A DNA stretch of 64,000 bases from Dirofilaria immitis (GCA_024305405.1 JAKNDB010000068.1:1854501-1918500); one strand, 5' to 3'. Positions 37,814-50,748 are shown, counted from the first letter of the stretch. Program-made: numbers and translations. Notes: a model not told the origin generated them from the sequence alone.

Positions 37814-39608
37814 CTCTATTTTATAAATGTACTATATTTAATCATTGGCACATTTTTGTTTATCATATTTGGCTCAGTAAATTGTTTAAAAGCCAGAAAA
37901 GTTTCAACCACAAAAAGCGGTATTTGTGATTTTTTCAAAAATTTTGAAATTAAGCTCTTTATAAATTAGGAAATTGAATAACAAACAAATTTATAAGAAA
38001 TTGTATTTGTTCCGAAATATACTGTGTATACAGTATCTATGTATATATTTAGAATATATCATATTTTATATAACGTAATTAATACAGATACAGTAGCATC
38101 TGTTCAACCAAAAAAGCAGTTGTCGAACATTCTATACGTTTAAGTTATCATAATGAATTACGAAAAAGTGAAGTAAGTGGCGAATGTTCACCCAAGACTA
38201 CAATCAAACATCGTCCTGGAAGTACTGCATTAATGAATCCTGAATGTACACAATCTGGGTAAGTACGGTTTACTAAATCGTGTTAAAAATGTTATCATAA
38301 AAATCGTAATATTCACATAAAGGTACGAATCAAAATTCAATTCTCTAAATATTCATAATTATAAGATAATAATTATAATAGGAATATCATTAAAATTTTT
38401 TTTTTTTGTTAATTGAAATGGGTCTATTAATCTACAAATACGATTCGTCTAATTACTGAAAATACTAGGCGTTTTTTTTTCTTTCTTTTTTTTTTTTTTT
38501 AAAGCGATTTAATTTTTATAAAATTGTAACAAAATTCAAGACGAAATTTTTTTTTCAGAAATTAAAATTTTTGATTATCATTTTAAATTTGATCCATCGA
38601 ATTATATATTTCATCGTTTTATTTCGTTCCTTAAATTGATGCCAATCAATCTTCGTATTTAGCAATAATAATATACTTACTATTTTGGGAATTAAATTAG
38701 TTTTATGAAGTTTAGTAATTGAATTGAATAAAATTTTTAGAGCAATTTATTCGAAAGATTTACCATTATCTAAACATATGTCAAAATTATGTCATGAAAC
38801 ACAAACTACGATGAAAAAATCTTTGGTAATATTTAGTTTTGAAATTGTTCAATTTAATATGATGTTTTTTTTTTTTTTTTTTTTTTTAAGGATTAATTTA
38901 AATAAATGAATTTGATAAATTGAAATTATTTATCGTTTTCGATATAGTACTTTCATTTTTAAATTCTTTGAAATATTTTCAGATAATCCGAAAATATTCC
39001 ATTTTTTTTTGGCTATTATTTTTAACAACTATCCGATGAATTATCAATCAAATGATCATAATTATCAAACAAAAAAATAATATATTTAAGCATAAATATA
39101 TTTTAGTTGATTGTATGATACATATTTTAGAACGCTTTAAGTCTTTTTTTTTCCATACATTAATGATGATATCGAAAAAATACATTTAGGAAATGAAATT
39201 TATTTTAAACAATTACACGAATATCAATTATTTGTTAAGATCGTTGGAAGTGAGAAAATGATTGAGGATAAAACGCAATTATCATTACCATCAATGGATT
39301 TAACACAATTAACAACAACATCAGAAGAATATGATAAGGAATCTTCAAAAACATTAACAGAATCAACTATGGAAAGTAAAGAACAAAATAATGCAAAAAA
39401 TGCATTGTTAAATTTGGAACATAGTAAAATATCACCAGAAACTCTTATACTAAATATTACAATGAGCAAGGAATCAGATGTTGCACAAAGTAATTCAAAA
39501 CGTCAACATGAAGTGGAAAAATCAGGAAACGGAACGAATCATACTTCTATCACAGAAGATTCCAAACAATCCGGCATATCTCCTTCATTATCAGTACAAC
39601 CAGGATAA
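37814..39608 (+). CDS. Single-helix membrane protein, unrecognised (5' incomplete)
   Basis: Exons seen: 37814-37919, 38088-38258, 38741-38825 and a last exon from about 39132 to 39608. The first begins at a TTACAG acceptor and encodes a membrane helix (LYFINVLYLIIGTFLFIIFG) followed by NCLKARK. Exon phases then join: KS-D at 37919/38088 and SG-A at 38258/38741. Exon 2 has an A6 run (38110-38115) that must be A7 to reach AVVEHSIRLSYHNELRKSE. The last exon frame is broken in a T9 run (39143-39151), after which YINDDIEKIHLGNEIYFKQL leads to a long Ser/Thr/Glu-rich tail ending SPSLSVQPG. The N-terminus was not found. Small exons, matching phases and good splice sites support a real gene; the function is unknown. 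Confidence 0.5.
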
Positions 39609-40210
39609 CAATTATAGATAAAATTAAAATTTTTCTTTAAAAAAAAAAAAAGATTTAATGAAGTTTTCAATTATTCATGTTATCGTGAATATATTCACTA
39701 TTTATAATAGTACTTCCAATTGAATAAAATTGTTACTGCTAAAAAAAAAAAAAAAAGCGAAAATGTTATCAAATGATGTGCGAAATATTTTTTGAAACGA
39801 ATAAGAATAAATCTTATATCATTGTGATATGATATTTAGATCTATTTATCATTTTATCATTTGTGATATGAATTCAGATCTATTTGTCACATTCTTCTTA
39901 TTAATCTTTTTTTTTTTTTTCAACAAAATTATAATTGAAAAATTATTGTTGTAAGAAAATAATATTAGATCAAATTGATAAAGAAAATGCAACAGATCAA
40001 ACTGATAAGAAAATGCAACAGATCAAGCAATTCTAAACAGGAATTAAAAATGTTGCAAAAATATTGGATGATAATTATCAATTTCTCATCTATAAATTTA
40101 TGAAAAAAAAATCACTGCAAAAAGAAACAAACAATCACTAACAGTATGTATACGAATTGTTATAGATAAACTGTTATGAATTGATAATGAAACGTCATAA
40201 TTGTATCGCT
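39609..40210. other. Convergent 3' spacer
   Basis: About 600 bases between two genes that face each other, rich in A and T runs; no gene seen. A short direct repeat (ATCAAA-TTGATAAAGAAAATGCAACAG and its neighbour) lies at about 39967-40030. Confidence 0.4.
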
Positions 40211-40880
40211 TTAATTCATCGTAATATTTACGGGAATCATGTTAGGTTCTAAAATCATAAATGCAACCCATGCCAGAGCAACGATAATGATTAAAATTGC
40301 TTGTCCAAAATATACAAATCGAACTAATTCCTGACGATCTAATTTATGATATTTCTCGGAATTTCTTTGCTGCCTCTGATAATCATTTTCGATTTGTTCG
40401 GAATTATCATTATCGTTATTATTACTATTAATCTTTATCATTGTTGTTTGCGATATTGATGCGATTGTTTGTGTTGCGGATGATTGCTGGATAATAGCAT
40501 TTGATTTGCTAGAAATGAAATAAAAATATTTTTTAATATTAAAAAAAAAAAAAAATTATGAATCAATTGCTTAGCATATATTTGATATAATCAGATAATA
40601 ATAATAATAATACAAAGTTTAACTTTTCATTTCGCAATTATTTCAAATACAAATATAAATAAATGGAAAGATTAAAAGTAAAACTAAAAAAAAAAAAAAA
40701 AAGTTAAAATATTTACGACTTCTCGAAGAAATTATTCGTATTGTTTGAAAATGAATTAGATTGAACTAAAGAAGTTTGCAATTGTGGTTGTTGTTGTTGT
40801 TGTTGTTTTTCGTCATTTTCTTCATTCTCTTTCGATTGTGATGATAACGACAAAAATGATGTTATATGAGATAATTCCAT
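40211..40880 (-). CDS. Small polyQ-containing single-pass membrane protein
   Basis: Two exons, 40880-40720 and 40508-40211, with an AA-GTCGTA donor and a TTTCTAG acceptor joined in phase; 152 residues, no frame break. The N-terminal half is Ser/Gln/Asn-rich with a CAA-coded glutamine run (EKQQQQQQQPQLQ). The second exon has an Asn/Asp-rich segment (NSNNNDNDNSEQIEND), a charged stretch (YHKLDRQELVRFVYFGQ) and one strong helix (AILIIIVALAWVAFMIL), then EPNMIPVNITMN. There is no signal peptide, so a tail-anchored-like or type II topology is likely. No family recognised. Confidence 0.6.
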
Positions 40881-41099
40881 ATTCAATTATTTTCTCTCTC
40901 TCTCTCTTTTTTTGTTTTTTTTTTCTGCTGTTGATACTATATCGCCTATAAATTTAATTGATAAATTTTTTTGTTAAATATTGAATAAGTGAATATATTA
41001 CGCTAAATATCAAATTTAAAAACCAAAAAAAAAAAATTAGAGAATAGATATTATAAAAAAATTGGCAAAATTAATTATATATTCAAAACATTCAAAAAA
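40881..41099. other. 5' flank of the polyQ membrane protein
   Basis: Contains a (TC)n tract directly upstream of the start (about 40892-40908), followed by AT-rich sequence. Confidence 0.4.
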
Positions 41100-41380
41100 A
41101 ATGAAAAAATTTGTTTTAATTTGATAAGAATAAAATTGATGCAAAAGTTGTTCTGATTTGATAGGAATAAAATTGATGCAAAAATTTGTTTTGATTTGAT
41201 AAGAATAAAATTGATGCAAAAATTGTTCTGATTTGATAGGAATAAAATTAATGCAAAAATTGTTCTGATTTGATAGGAATAAAATTGATGCAAAAATTTG
41301 TTTTAATTTGATAAGAATAAAATTGATGCAAAAATTTGTTTTGATTTGATAGGAATAAAATTAATGCAAAAATTGTTTAA
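41100..41380 (+). repeat. ~38-bp minisatellite, about seven copies
   Basis: Units read TTTGATA(A/G)GAATAAAATTGATGCAAAAATTGTT with small variants. The minus strand gives a repetitive Phe/Tyr-rich open frame that is an artefact of the array. Confidence 0.93.
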
Positions 41381-42065
41381 ACCATTTTTTCATAAAATGA
41401 TTGATTCATTGATTTACTACTAATTCTTCAAACTACTATAAATATAATTATAAAAACTATTTATCTCAATCTTACATATTGATTAAGCTTATTTTTAAAT
41501 TTAAAACAACTATCATAATCAAAATATCTTCAATTCGATATGTTGTTCAAGAGAAGAAAGATATTGACGATATTGCATCAAACATATCGTCATTACTAAA
41601 TGTATCACATTTTCATATCTATCAATATTTCCTGATTATTTTAAATCTTAGTCATTATTTTTAATATTCATACTTCCTATTTGTATATTCTCTATCGTTT
41701 ATTTTATAATGAATTTTGTAACACTATATAGATAATTTTTATAAAAAAATAATCAATAATCAATGCTGATAAGTTTACTAGAAGAAGGAATAACAATTGC
41801 AACTTAAACGTGTACCGTCATCACAAATGACATTATGTTGATTTCGCCTTACCGCCATGTATTGCTATTGCTGACCGGTTTGTTAGAGCATGTTTAATTT
41901 AATAGAACTTGATGATGATGGTGCTGATGATTACGATGATATCGATGTGATTACTTTGAACTTTAATTTTTTGAAAAACATTTAGTCAGTTGAACTTATT
42001 TGAATTACATCAATGACGTTTAAATATGACAGGAATTTCGAAATCGCAAAATAAAAATCAAACTA
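41381..42065. other. Spacer between two minisatellites
   Basis: No gene supported. A 61-codon frame at 41479-41664 (containing YVVQEKKDIDDIASNIS) has no splice or family support. Confidence 0.4.
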
Positions 42066-42346
42066 TTAATCTAATTTTATCGAGAATACATTATTTGATG
42101 AGTAGAAATTTATCGAGAATATATTACTTGATGAGTAGAAATTTATCGAGAATATATTATTTGATGAGTAGAAATTCATCGAGAATATATTACTTGATGA
42201 GTAGAAATTTATCGAGAATATATTATTTGCTGAATAGAAATTTATCGAGAATATATTATTTGATGAGTAGAAATTTATCGAGAATATATTACTTGATGAG
42301 TAGAAATTTATCGAGAATATATTATTTGATGAGTAGAAATTTATTT
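42066..42346 (+). repeat. 33-bp minisatellite, about nine copies
   Basis: Units of AATTTATCGAGAATATATTA plus (C/T)TTGATGAGTAGA. Because 33 is divisible by three, both strands stay open (plus repeats NLSRIYYLMSR; minus repeats INFYSSNNIFS). The plus frame starts with an ATG and stops just after the array; there is no evidence that it is expressed. Confidence 0.93.
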
Positions 42347-43038
42347 TAATGAAGAGCAAACATATTTCCAAACTTAGAATTTAATGCCATATCATATGAT
42401 CGATTAAAATTAGAAGTTGATGGAAAATAAACAAATAATTAGCATCGTAAATATTCATTTAGAAATTACTACTGAGCTATATTTGTTGTAACAATTAACT
42501 AGCTTCAATCAATCCGAATATGCTAAATATTCAGGTATATTTTGATATCATTCAGATTATCAGCTATAGATGAAATATTTAATCATGAAATCATCATCAT
42601 TAAGAAGAATGAAATTTCTGTTGTTAAATTGTAAGCAACAAAAATTATTCTTTATGGTAGCTTTAGCGTATGATACTTTTTTTTAAATATTTATTTGTTT
42701 TTGATATAAAATCTTTCATAAAATTTAACTCAGAAAAAAAAATTTCAAAAAGTGCTATTTTGATTTATTAGAAATAAAATAATCAGAAATATAAAAATAA
42801 TATTCAATAAATCGTAAAACAAATTAAAAATGAGAAACGAAAAATTAAAATATAAAATTTGAATATATTTGTAATTGCTTTTAATTCTAGCAACTTTTTA
42901 AATTTATCTCTTTACTGCCATTTTGAAATAAATACTTAATATTTTTAATTCATTATAACTATTTCAATAATCGAATTTTTCATTTTGTTGATTAGAAATG
43001 ATTAAAAAATTTGGAAATTATTTTGAATATATGCATTC
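42347..43038. other. Spacer, nothing recognised
   Basis: AT-rich sequence without exon, RNA gene or array. Confidence 0.45.
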
Positions 43039-43390
43039 AATCATTAGCACAAGTAATTACTTTAATCTACCGTAAAATTTGAAAAAAATTCATTATGCAA
43101 ATTGTTATAGTTGCATATAATTCCAAATAAAATTTATGAAATTTTATTAAAAAAATAAATAATTACTGTATCAAACATTCTTCCTCATCTTACAGTATTT
43201 GTATTCGATCGCTAACAAAAACAATCACTTTAATCTATCTTAATGTGATTGATGAAATTGAAAAAAAAACAAAATTTCTTTATGCAAATTGTTATAGTTG
43301 CATGCAATTCCAAATAAAATTTATGAAATTTTATAACAAAAATAAATAATTACTGTATCAAATACTCTTTCTCATCTTACGGTATTTGTT
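43039..43390 (+). repeat. ~180-bp tandem duplication
   Basis: Two diverged copies (about 43039-43202 and 43208-43390) share CAAATTGTTATAGTTGCAT and AATAAATAATTACTGTATCA. A third partial piece is at about 43560-43605. Confidence 0.8.
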
Positions 43391-43620
43391 TTATTTTTGT
43401 TTTTAGTTTTTCTTTTCTTTTTAAATTAAAAATTCAAAAATATACGAATTAAATAATGATATGATGAAATTTTGTTTATGAATCCCAATTAATGAAAGTA
43501 TTGAAAATGAATGAAAATTGAAATTTAATCGATGACACTAATTGTTAAAAATGTTATTTGGATTTATGAAATTTTGTTACAAAAATGAATAATTACTTTA
43601 TTTTTGTAATCAAAAGAACG

Positions 43621-43662
43621 AAAGAGAGAGAGAGAGAGAGGGAGAGAGGGAGAGAGAGAGAA
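43621..43662. repeat. (GA)n microsatellite
   Basis: Near-perfect GA tract of about 42 bases with GGG interruptions. Confidence 0.95.
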
Positions 43663-44689
43663 AGAACGATGAGATATTTAATTCTTATTTGATTAATTGT
43701 TTCAACAAAATTATTTACAATTCCATATGCCATTTCAACTAAACGATTCTCGATTTGCTTATATGAATGAAAAAAAATTGGACAATAAATGATTTTCAAT
43801 TTATTTGCTAAAAAAATTTGACAAACTTTCATTGATTACTTTCTTTTAAATTAGTTTTATCGTTATTTCTCGTATATATGGTTAATTTGTGTTGTATTGA
43901 GAATAAATGAAAAATTGTAATTTAATATCATAGCAACTATTATTGGGAAAGAAAATTGAAAACACGAATGAAATGATAATTATTACATAAGAAAATCATA
44001 TATGAATTAAACTTTCTCAGAAATTAAAATTGAATTTTTTAATTAATAGATTTTATTAATTATAAAAATATTTATAGCTTATAAAAATCAAAGAAAAAAG
44101 CAATTGGTCATGAGGTCAAACCGAATAATTTTAAAATATTAGAATTGAATAAAATAATAATAAAGTTGAATTTTCGATTTCAATCTAATTTTAAATCAAT
44201 ATTATAGTAATAATGATAAAATATAGTACGTTAATTTGAACTTTAAAACTAATTTGAGCTTTATAAAATTAAAATTTTGAATCATTCGAAAATAATGTAT
44301 CAATAAATGAACGATAATAGATATGCAATTAAACATAATGAAACAAATTGAAAAAAAAAAAAACGATTCTAAGTTTTAAAAAAGTTTTATATGAAAGGAG
44401 TTAAACAATTCATGGAAACATGAATTATCGCATATTAATCGTAATTTTATCTCTTCAATGATTTTAATAATTCTTGTAAAATATAACTGAACAAATATTA
44501 TTTACTAAACAAATTGAAAATTAATAATTCATTATGAAATTATAAAATTGCCTAAAAAATTTTATTGTAATTTTTAAAAATTTTAAACACTTTGTATGTA
44601 AGTTTCAAAAATAATTTATTTTGTATATAAACAAACAAAATGAATAAATTACAATAAATTTCGTATTTCGTTGATTTCATCAAAAATTT

Positions 44690-45380
44690 TTTTTTATTTT
44701 TTTTTTTAAATAATTCAATGATAGAGGAAATATTGTTATAGCCAATATTAATTTTTAAAAATTTTTACACTCTGTAGAAGTTTCTTCGAAGCATTCTAAA
44801 GCTTAAATATCATATTTGTTTAGATGATTCTATATAGTTCAGAAGATTCTGCATTTGAGCATTGAATATTAACAAAGAAGTATATGAATTGTAATAGATT
44901 TTATTGATTTGAATTTTTTTTTTAAAATAATTCAGTGATGATTGAAAAAAACATTGTTATAGCCAATATTAATTTTTAAAAATTTTTACACTCTGTAGAA
45001 GTTTCTTCGAAGCATTCTAAAGCTTAAATATCATATTTGTTTAGATGATTCTATATAGTTCAGAAGATTCTGCATTTGAGCATTGAATATTAACAAAGAA
45101 GTATATGAATTGTAATAGATTTTATTGATTTGAATTTTTTTTTTTAAAATAATTCAGTGATGATTGAAAAAACATTGTTATAGCCAATATTAATTTTTAA
45201 AAATTTATACACTCTGTAGAAGTTTCTTCGAAGCATTCTAAAGCTTAAATATCATATTTGTTTAGATGATTCTATATAGTTCAGAAGATTCTGCATTTGA
45301 GCATTGAATATTAACAAAGAAGTATATGAATCGTAATAGATTTTATTGATTTGAATTTTTTTTTTTTTAAATAATTCAGT
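44690..45380 (+). repeat. ~221-bp tandem repeat, three copies
   Basis: The anchor TTATAGCCAATATTAATTTT recurs at about 44736, 44957 and 45178. Units are nearly identical and separated by T-runs followed by AATAATTCA(G/A)TGAT. No coding potential was seen. Confidence 0.93.
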
Positions 45381-46546
45381 GATGTCAGAAGTTAGGAAAG
45401 AAAAAAAATGATGTATAATGGGATGTGAAATAAAACGTTCACTAACCGTTGGTCAAACTACAACGTTTTCTTTCTTTCTGTTTTTTTTTTTTTTTTTCAA
45501 GAAATGATAACTACAATGAACTATGAACTATGATTCAAAATTTTACAGGATAAACGAAGAAATCGAAATAAAAGTGTAAGAAAGGAAATGATAGAGAAAA
45601 ATCATTGATGTATAGTTTATCAAAAAATGTTTTATTTAATAAGAAGGTTGCGAAATGGCTAGGCGTATTTTTTTTTTTTTTTTTAATCGCAAAATGACAA
45701 TATGATGATTTCATATATTTTATCATTTTTCTTTCACCTTTCAACTTATCATTCGGCATTTTTCATATAAGCAAAAAGTTTTAATATATTTTGATAAAAA
45801 ATAAATTTGACATTTGAAATTGCATTTACTAAACAAACAAAAAAAAAAAAAGAAAGACATATTCATTTTCGTCATTTCATTTTCTTTTCTTTTTTTTTCC
45901 CTACACAAAATCATCTATGTATTTTGTTAATTCCTTTGGTATTTAAAAAAATCGTTAGGAGAAAATTAAAGCATAAAGTTCAATGAATCAAATATTCGAT
46001 AGATACATCATCATATTTGCAATTTTTTTTTTTTTTTTCAAATCCAATTTGACAATTATCTAACTCTGTGCAATATATCCTTACCATGATTATTAGTTCA
46101 GGAATTTGATAATGCATTAATTAAAATGCCAAATTATTATCATCATAGCCCCATACATCATTTCATTCATGCCTTATCAATTGGTATTATTATCATCATA
46201 GCCCCATACATCATTTCGTTCATGCTAATCTTATCAATTGATGTATCACTGATTAGTAAACGAAATTTATATTGAAATTTTATGCTAAATAAAAATATCC
46301 AAAAATAATTGCGAATTAATTTCATATCAGTGCTATTCGAAGAAATTAAAGTTTGCAAAAGTCGATACATTTTATCATATTGCATTAACCTTTTGTGCTC
46401 ATTTTCATAATCTCGATGTTAGCATTTAAACCAATTTCTCGATGCTCGTTTTTCAATATGCAAATTATTCTCTATTTTCAATTATAATTCAATAAATCAT
46501 TTAACACACTCGTACGAATGAATGATAACATTATATTAATTTGCTC
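45381..46546. other. Spacer with a short tandem duplication
   Basis: AT-rich with long A and T runs. A ~55-base duplication (ATCATAGCCCCATACATCAT) lies at 46138-46230. No gene is supported before the signal-peptide-like exon at 46547. Confidence 0.45.
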
Positions 46547-49288
46547 ATGCAAATGTGGCAACAAGCGGTTGTAATATGCGCATTTCTTCTTTTCAAATCA
46601 AATGATTATTTAATACGATCCGATGATTATAGTTACGAAGGTAAAATGAATCTTCAATTGATATCATTAAGATGATTGAAATCGTAATTTTAAGAAGCCA
46701 AATCTTATCATCTCTAGTATTTTAGAATGCATATTTGAATAATTAAATTTTTATTCATTGATTATTTTTACATCATTCAATACATTCTGTAAATTTTTTT
46801 CATTCATAAGATTCTTACGGATAAAATATTTTCATTCTGTTGTAGTCATATTCTGATGACTTTACAAGCGTCTGGAATGATATCATGAAGGAAGCAAGAC
46901 TAAAATCGGTTTCATCAATTTCTCAGCTTTGATTGATACCTATCATTTACATTTATTATGCATATAGGCAAAATAGCAAGACTATAAGCCATCGATATGA
47001 TGGCGAAAATTGATATCTAGTGTCAAGAATCTGGTTCATCTAATTTAAAAATCGCTTCCTTTTCATGGTACCATTATTAGATATTTGTAAAAAATCAAAA
47101 AGGATAGCATCGAAGAATAGTTGCAAATAGATCTTCCATTTCTCAATATCCTCAGGTCAAATGTTATTTTCATCATATAAATTATGTTACTTCACTTTTA
47201 AATGATTACTCATTCATTTTAGTACATTTGGAAGATATGGAAAACACAACAATGGGTAAGTTAAATTAATTCTGCAGTCAGTTTTTTTTTTTTTAATGAT
47301 ACCATTAATCGATCGAATATGGAATGATTACATGATTAGTCGATATCATTTTATGAGTCAATTTCATTTTATTAATTTCAACATAATTCGAATGAATCGA
47401 ATTGAAACAAAAATATTATTATCAGGTTAAATTATGCCATGAATAATTAATTACTAAATTTCCTCTCATAAACAAAAAAAAGGAAATAAATAAATGAAAT
47501 ATAATATCGACTGATGACCAAAAAAAAAAATGGAAGCATAAAAATGAGATAAGAATGAGTGTTCAATTATCGGGAAATGTTTGTCGTCCATTGCAAGCTA
47601 AAATATGATTACAAATTTTGTAACGCTAAATTCAATGATTAATTATGTGCATAAATATTGTAGGGAGAAAAGACGACGAATTCATGACTATTTCAGGTAA
47701 ATTATAATTCTTGAACTTTGACCTATATTTGATGACAAAATATGCTTCCTATTAGAAAATTACCAACTGTTAAATTAACAAACTTTTAAATGAATCATAT
47801 TTTTGTTAATTTCATCTTCTCACTAATTATCATAGTAGTTATAAGTGATTAATTATGATAAATTTTACCAAAAATTGATTTCTTCATCATTAAACAAACT
47901 GAAATTATTTTAGTTTAAAATTTTACATCAACTACTGTAGCATACAGTATTTCATTACGACAGTATCCATTCTTTTAAATCCTAAAAAACTTTTCTTTCA
48001 TTTGTCCCAAACTTAAATCATTATCGTTTGCATTCAACACTTTCACGACAAAAATCAATGCATCGTAATGAGAAAAGTTTTTGCGATGACATTACGTTGA
48101 TTGAATTAATTTTTAATTCATGCAAACAATAAATAATCTAATGACAATTATATGATGCAAACAATTTATAGAAAATGGAGCAATATCATCTAAACAAATA
48201 GACGACGAATTATTTATTAATATTTCAAGCAATAACGAAAATGACACAATAATGGTATGCAATTTTTCAATTGCTCGCACAATTATTTAAATTTTTTTTT
48301 TCAAAAAAAATAGTTAAATTTGAAAAAAAAAAAATTCAAAGGAAATATTTTTCAAATGAATAAGCAGAAATAGTAGAAAAATAGCAAATGAATTATGAAA
48401 TGTCATTATCAGAAATTGTTCATCCTTCTATTAATTACGTAAAAAAAAAAATGACAAATAAATATTGTAAAAATTGAGAAGACGCTACGTAATGCAAATA
48501 AATTCGAACATTTATTCAAAAGTTAATTTTGAGTTAATATATTCTGTTTATCATAAATAGCGCCTTTTTTTTTTTTTTTTTTTCTTAATAACAATCATCT
48601 TCAGTGATTAATTATGCCTTTAATTAATTTTTACTTTTATAAGTGTTGAAAGTTATTTAGGCATTATCAAAGAAGAAATATTTTTCAAGCTCTCCAAGTA
48701 AGTGCAATTTAATTATTCAACAATCTTTTTAAATTTTACAACCTTAAAACATAGTTTTACTATCATAATATGATTGCAATAAATGATAGTTTCTTCTACG
48801 GTCATTTTTACCATAAAACTAATTAATTTTAATATTGAACGTTTATCTTAATACTGAAAGTTTATGATATTAATACTGATGATGTAACTTTATAATTAAG
48901 TCATCATATATTTTTGATTTTGATAAAACATTGTCTTCTGATTTTAGAAATTTGACTGATTAAAAATTAGCAAATAAAACGTGATAACGAATTTCTATAT
49001 TGAATTGCTATCAAATATTACTGAATCTTTGAAATTGGCCAAATATGGAATATAAAATATGAAATACCAGAATTTTTAAAATTTCATAATAAATATTAAG
49101 ATCATAAATAGATAGCAAATATAAAGTGAAATCTCAATTAAATGATTATAGTGCAAATAATGTTGATATTAATGGGTATCATGACAGTATTGATAGCATC
49201 AGTGATTTTTGTATTGTTTATTTATACCACCGAGAAGAGATTATTTATGGAAAGACAAATAGCAATGAAAATGGTTCGAAATGAATAA
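46547..49288 (+). CDS. Single-pass membrane protein on tiny exons (unrecognised)
   Basis: No long open frame reveals this gene; it shows only when splice sites and phases are followed. Well-supported exons: 47223-47255, 47664-47696, 48172-48254, 48661-48697 and 49152-49288. They join in perfect phase into an acidic, Asn/Ser-rich segment (HLEDMENTTMGRKDDEFMTI, then KQIDDELFINISSNNENDTI) with N-glycosylation sequons (NTT, NIS, NDT), a short basic piece (ALSKKKYFSSSP), one helix (MLILMGIMTVLIASVIFVLF) and a basic tail ending KMVRNE. Two 33-base exons are notable. A likely first exon, 46547-46640, starts MQMWQQAVVICAFLLF, like a signal peptide, and 46846-46908 (SYSDDFTSVWNDIMKEARLKS) may be the second; the phases among these 5' exons are unresolved. 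A glycosylated type I surface protein is inferred. No family recognised. Confidence 0.6.
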
Positions 49289-50501
49289 ATAATTTAATTC
49301 ATCATAATTCATATTTCGTACTTAACTAGTACTACATACTTTATACTACATACTGTATTCCCTATACTATATACTGTATTCCTTGTACTATATACTGTAT
49401 TCCCTGTTTTTGTTTCTTCCGTGGAACTCATAATAGATATTTTTTAATTCCAATTTTTCAATTTTACTCTACAGTGTAAGATATAAAAAAGCTTACTTCA
49501 AAAGGATCTATAAAAAGACAAAACTGATAATTTAACTTCAATGATAAAAAGCAAATGTAATTGAAAGTAACAAGTTTAATGAGATGTAAAATTTGCCGAG
49601 CATCTACTTCTTCTATATTTAGTTCAATAGAAATATTGTTATGTTGTTGATAAAAGATTCAATAATCAAGAGTTTATTTTGTGCGCACGGTGACTTATTA
49701 TCTTCATTCTTATCTACAGTATAGCTTATTTTATTATTAGACCGTATCAAATTTCACTCCTTAAAGTTTCAACAGCTACGATGAAATGATTTTTATAGAT
49801 TTTAATCTCAAATTATCAAAACTTTTTCACGCATATCCATCACTTTTTACAGATCAATCAAGTGATCTTAATTCGATGATATGTAACATCTAGTAATTGA
49901 TGATGATAAAAATAACATTTCGTACTTATCAAATCATAATTTCTCTCTCAATTTCTTCAAAATTTTCACCACTAACTTATTAAGCAAGAGTTCTACTGTT
50001 TTCTTTGATTTTCTCCTTTTTATCAAACTATTTTATCATAATTGCTTTTCTAACTAAAAAAAAAAAAAAAAGAATCAATTGAAGTCAATAAGAATACGGA
50101 TAGAAATAATTTTTAAAAATAGATATTATTTTCCTTTAAAATTCATGTTTACCTATAATCTATTTTTAGCAGAAGTCTTATCAAACTTATGCTAACCTTT
50201 TTTTTCTTCTTCATTTTACTCTTATTAGAATGCAATAATTATTACTTTACAATTGATAATCATAATCCATTTTGAGATTCTAGTAGCCTTTATTAATACC
50301 AAAAAATAAATGTTTATACTGAAATTTTTCTATCATTATTCTCGAAGCATTAAAATTGTTCTCATTTCACATATCATTCATTCATTCTCAAAGTCAATGA
50401 CACAAAATCAATGTCAATACATTCTTGCATTTCAAATTTTTTTTTACAAAAAAATTTAATCAAATTTATACAAATGTCATTTTATACAATTTTTATTTTT
50501 T
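49289..50501. other. Intergenic, nothing recognised
   Basis: AT-rich. Short repeats of TATACTGTATTCC occur at about 49350-49400. No gene is supported. Confidence 0.45.
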
Positions 50502-50748
50502 AAATATCAGATACTATCATAATAATGGAAATTATTTAATTCGTTACTAATATTAATATACTATTTCCACTATATTGTTTATTTTATCAAATATCAGATA
50601 CTATCATAATAATGGAAATTATTTAATTCGTTACTAATATTAATATACTATTTCCACTATATTGTTTATTTTATCAAATATCAGATACTATCATAATAAT
50701 GGAAATTATTTAATTCGTTACTAATATTAATATACTATTTCCATTTAA
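50502..50748 (+). repeat. 87-bp tandem repeat, three copies
   Basis: The anchor TATCAGATACTATCATAATA occurs at about 50506, 50593 and 50680. Copies are almost identical. Confidence 0.94.

Noticed and set aside
41037..41293. Phe/Tyr repeat frames
   Set aside because: Artefact of the 38-bp minisatellite.
41479..41664. 61-residue frame containing EKKDIDDIASNIS
   Set aside because: Slightly exon-like but with no matching splice partners.
43593..43832. 79-residue minus-strand frame ending in Leu-Ser repeats
   Set aside because: Driven by the (GA)n microsatellite.
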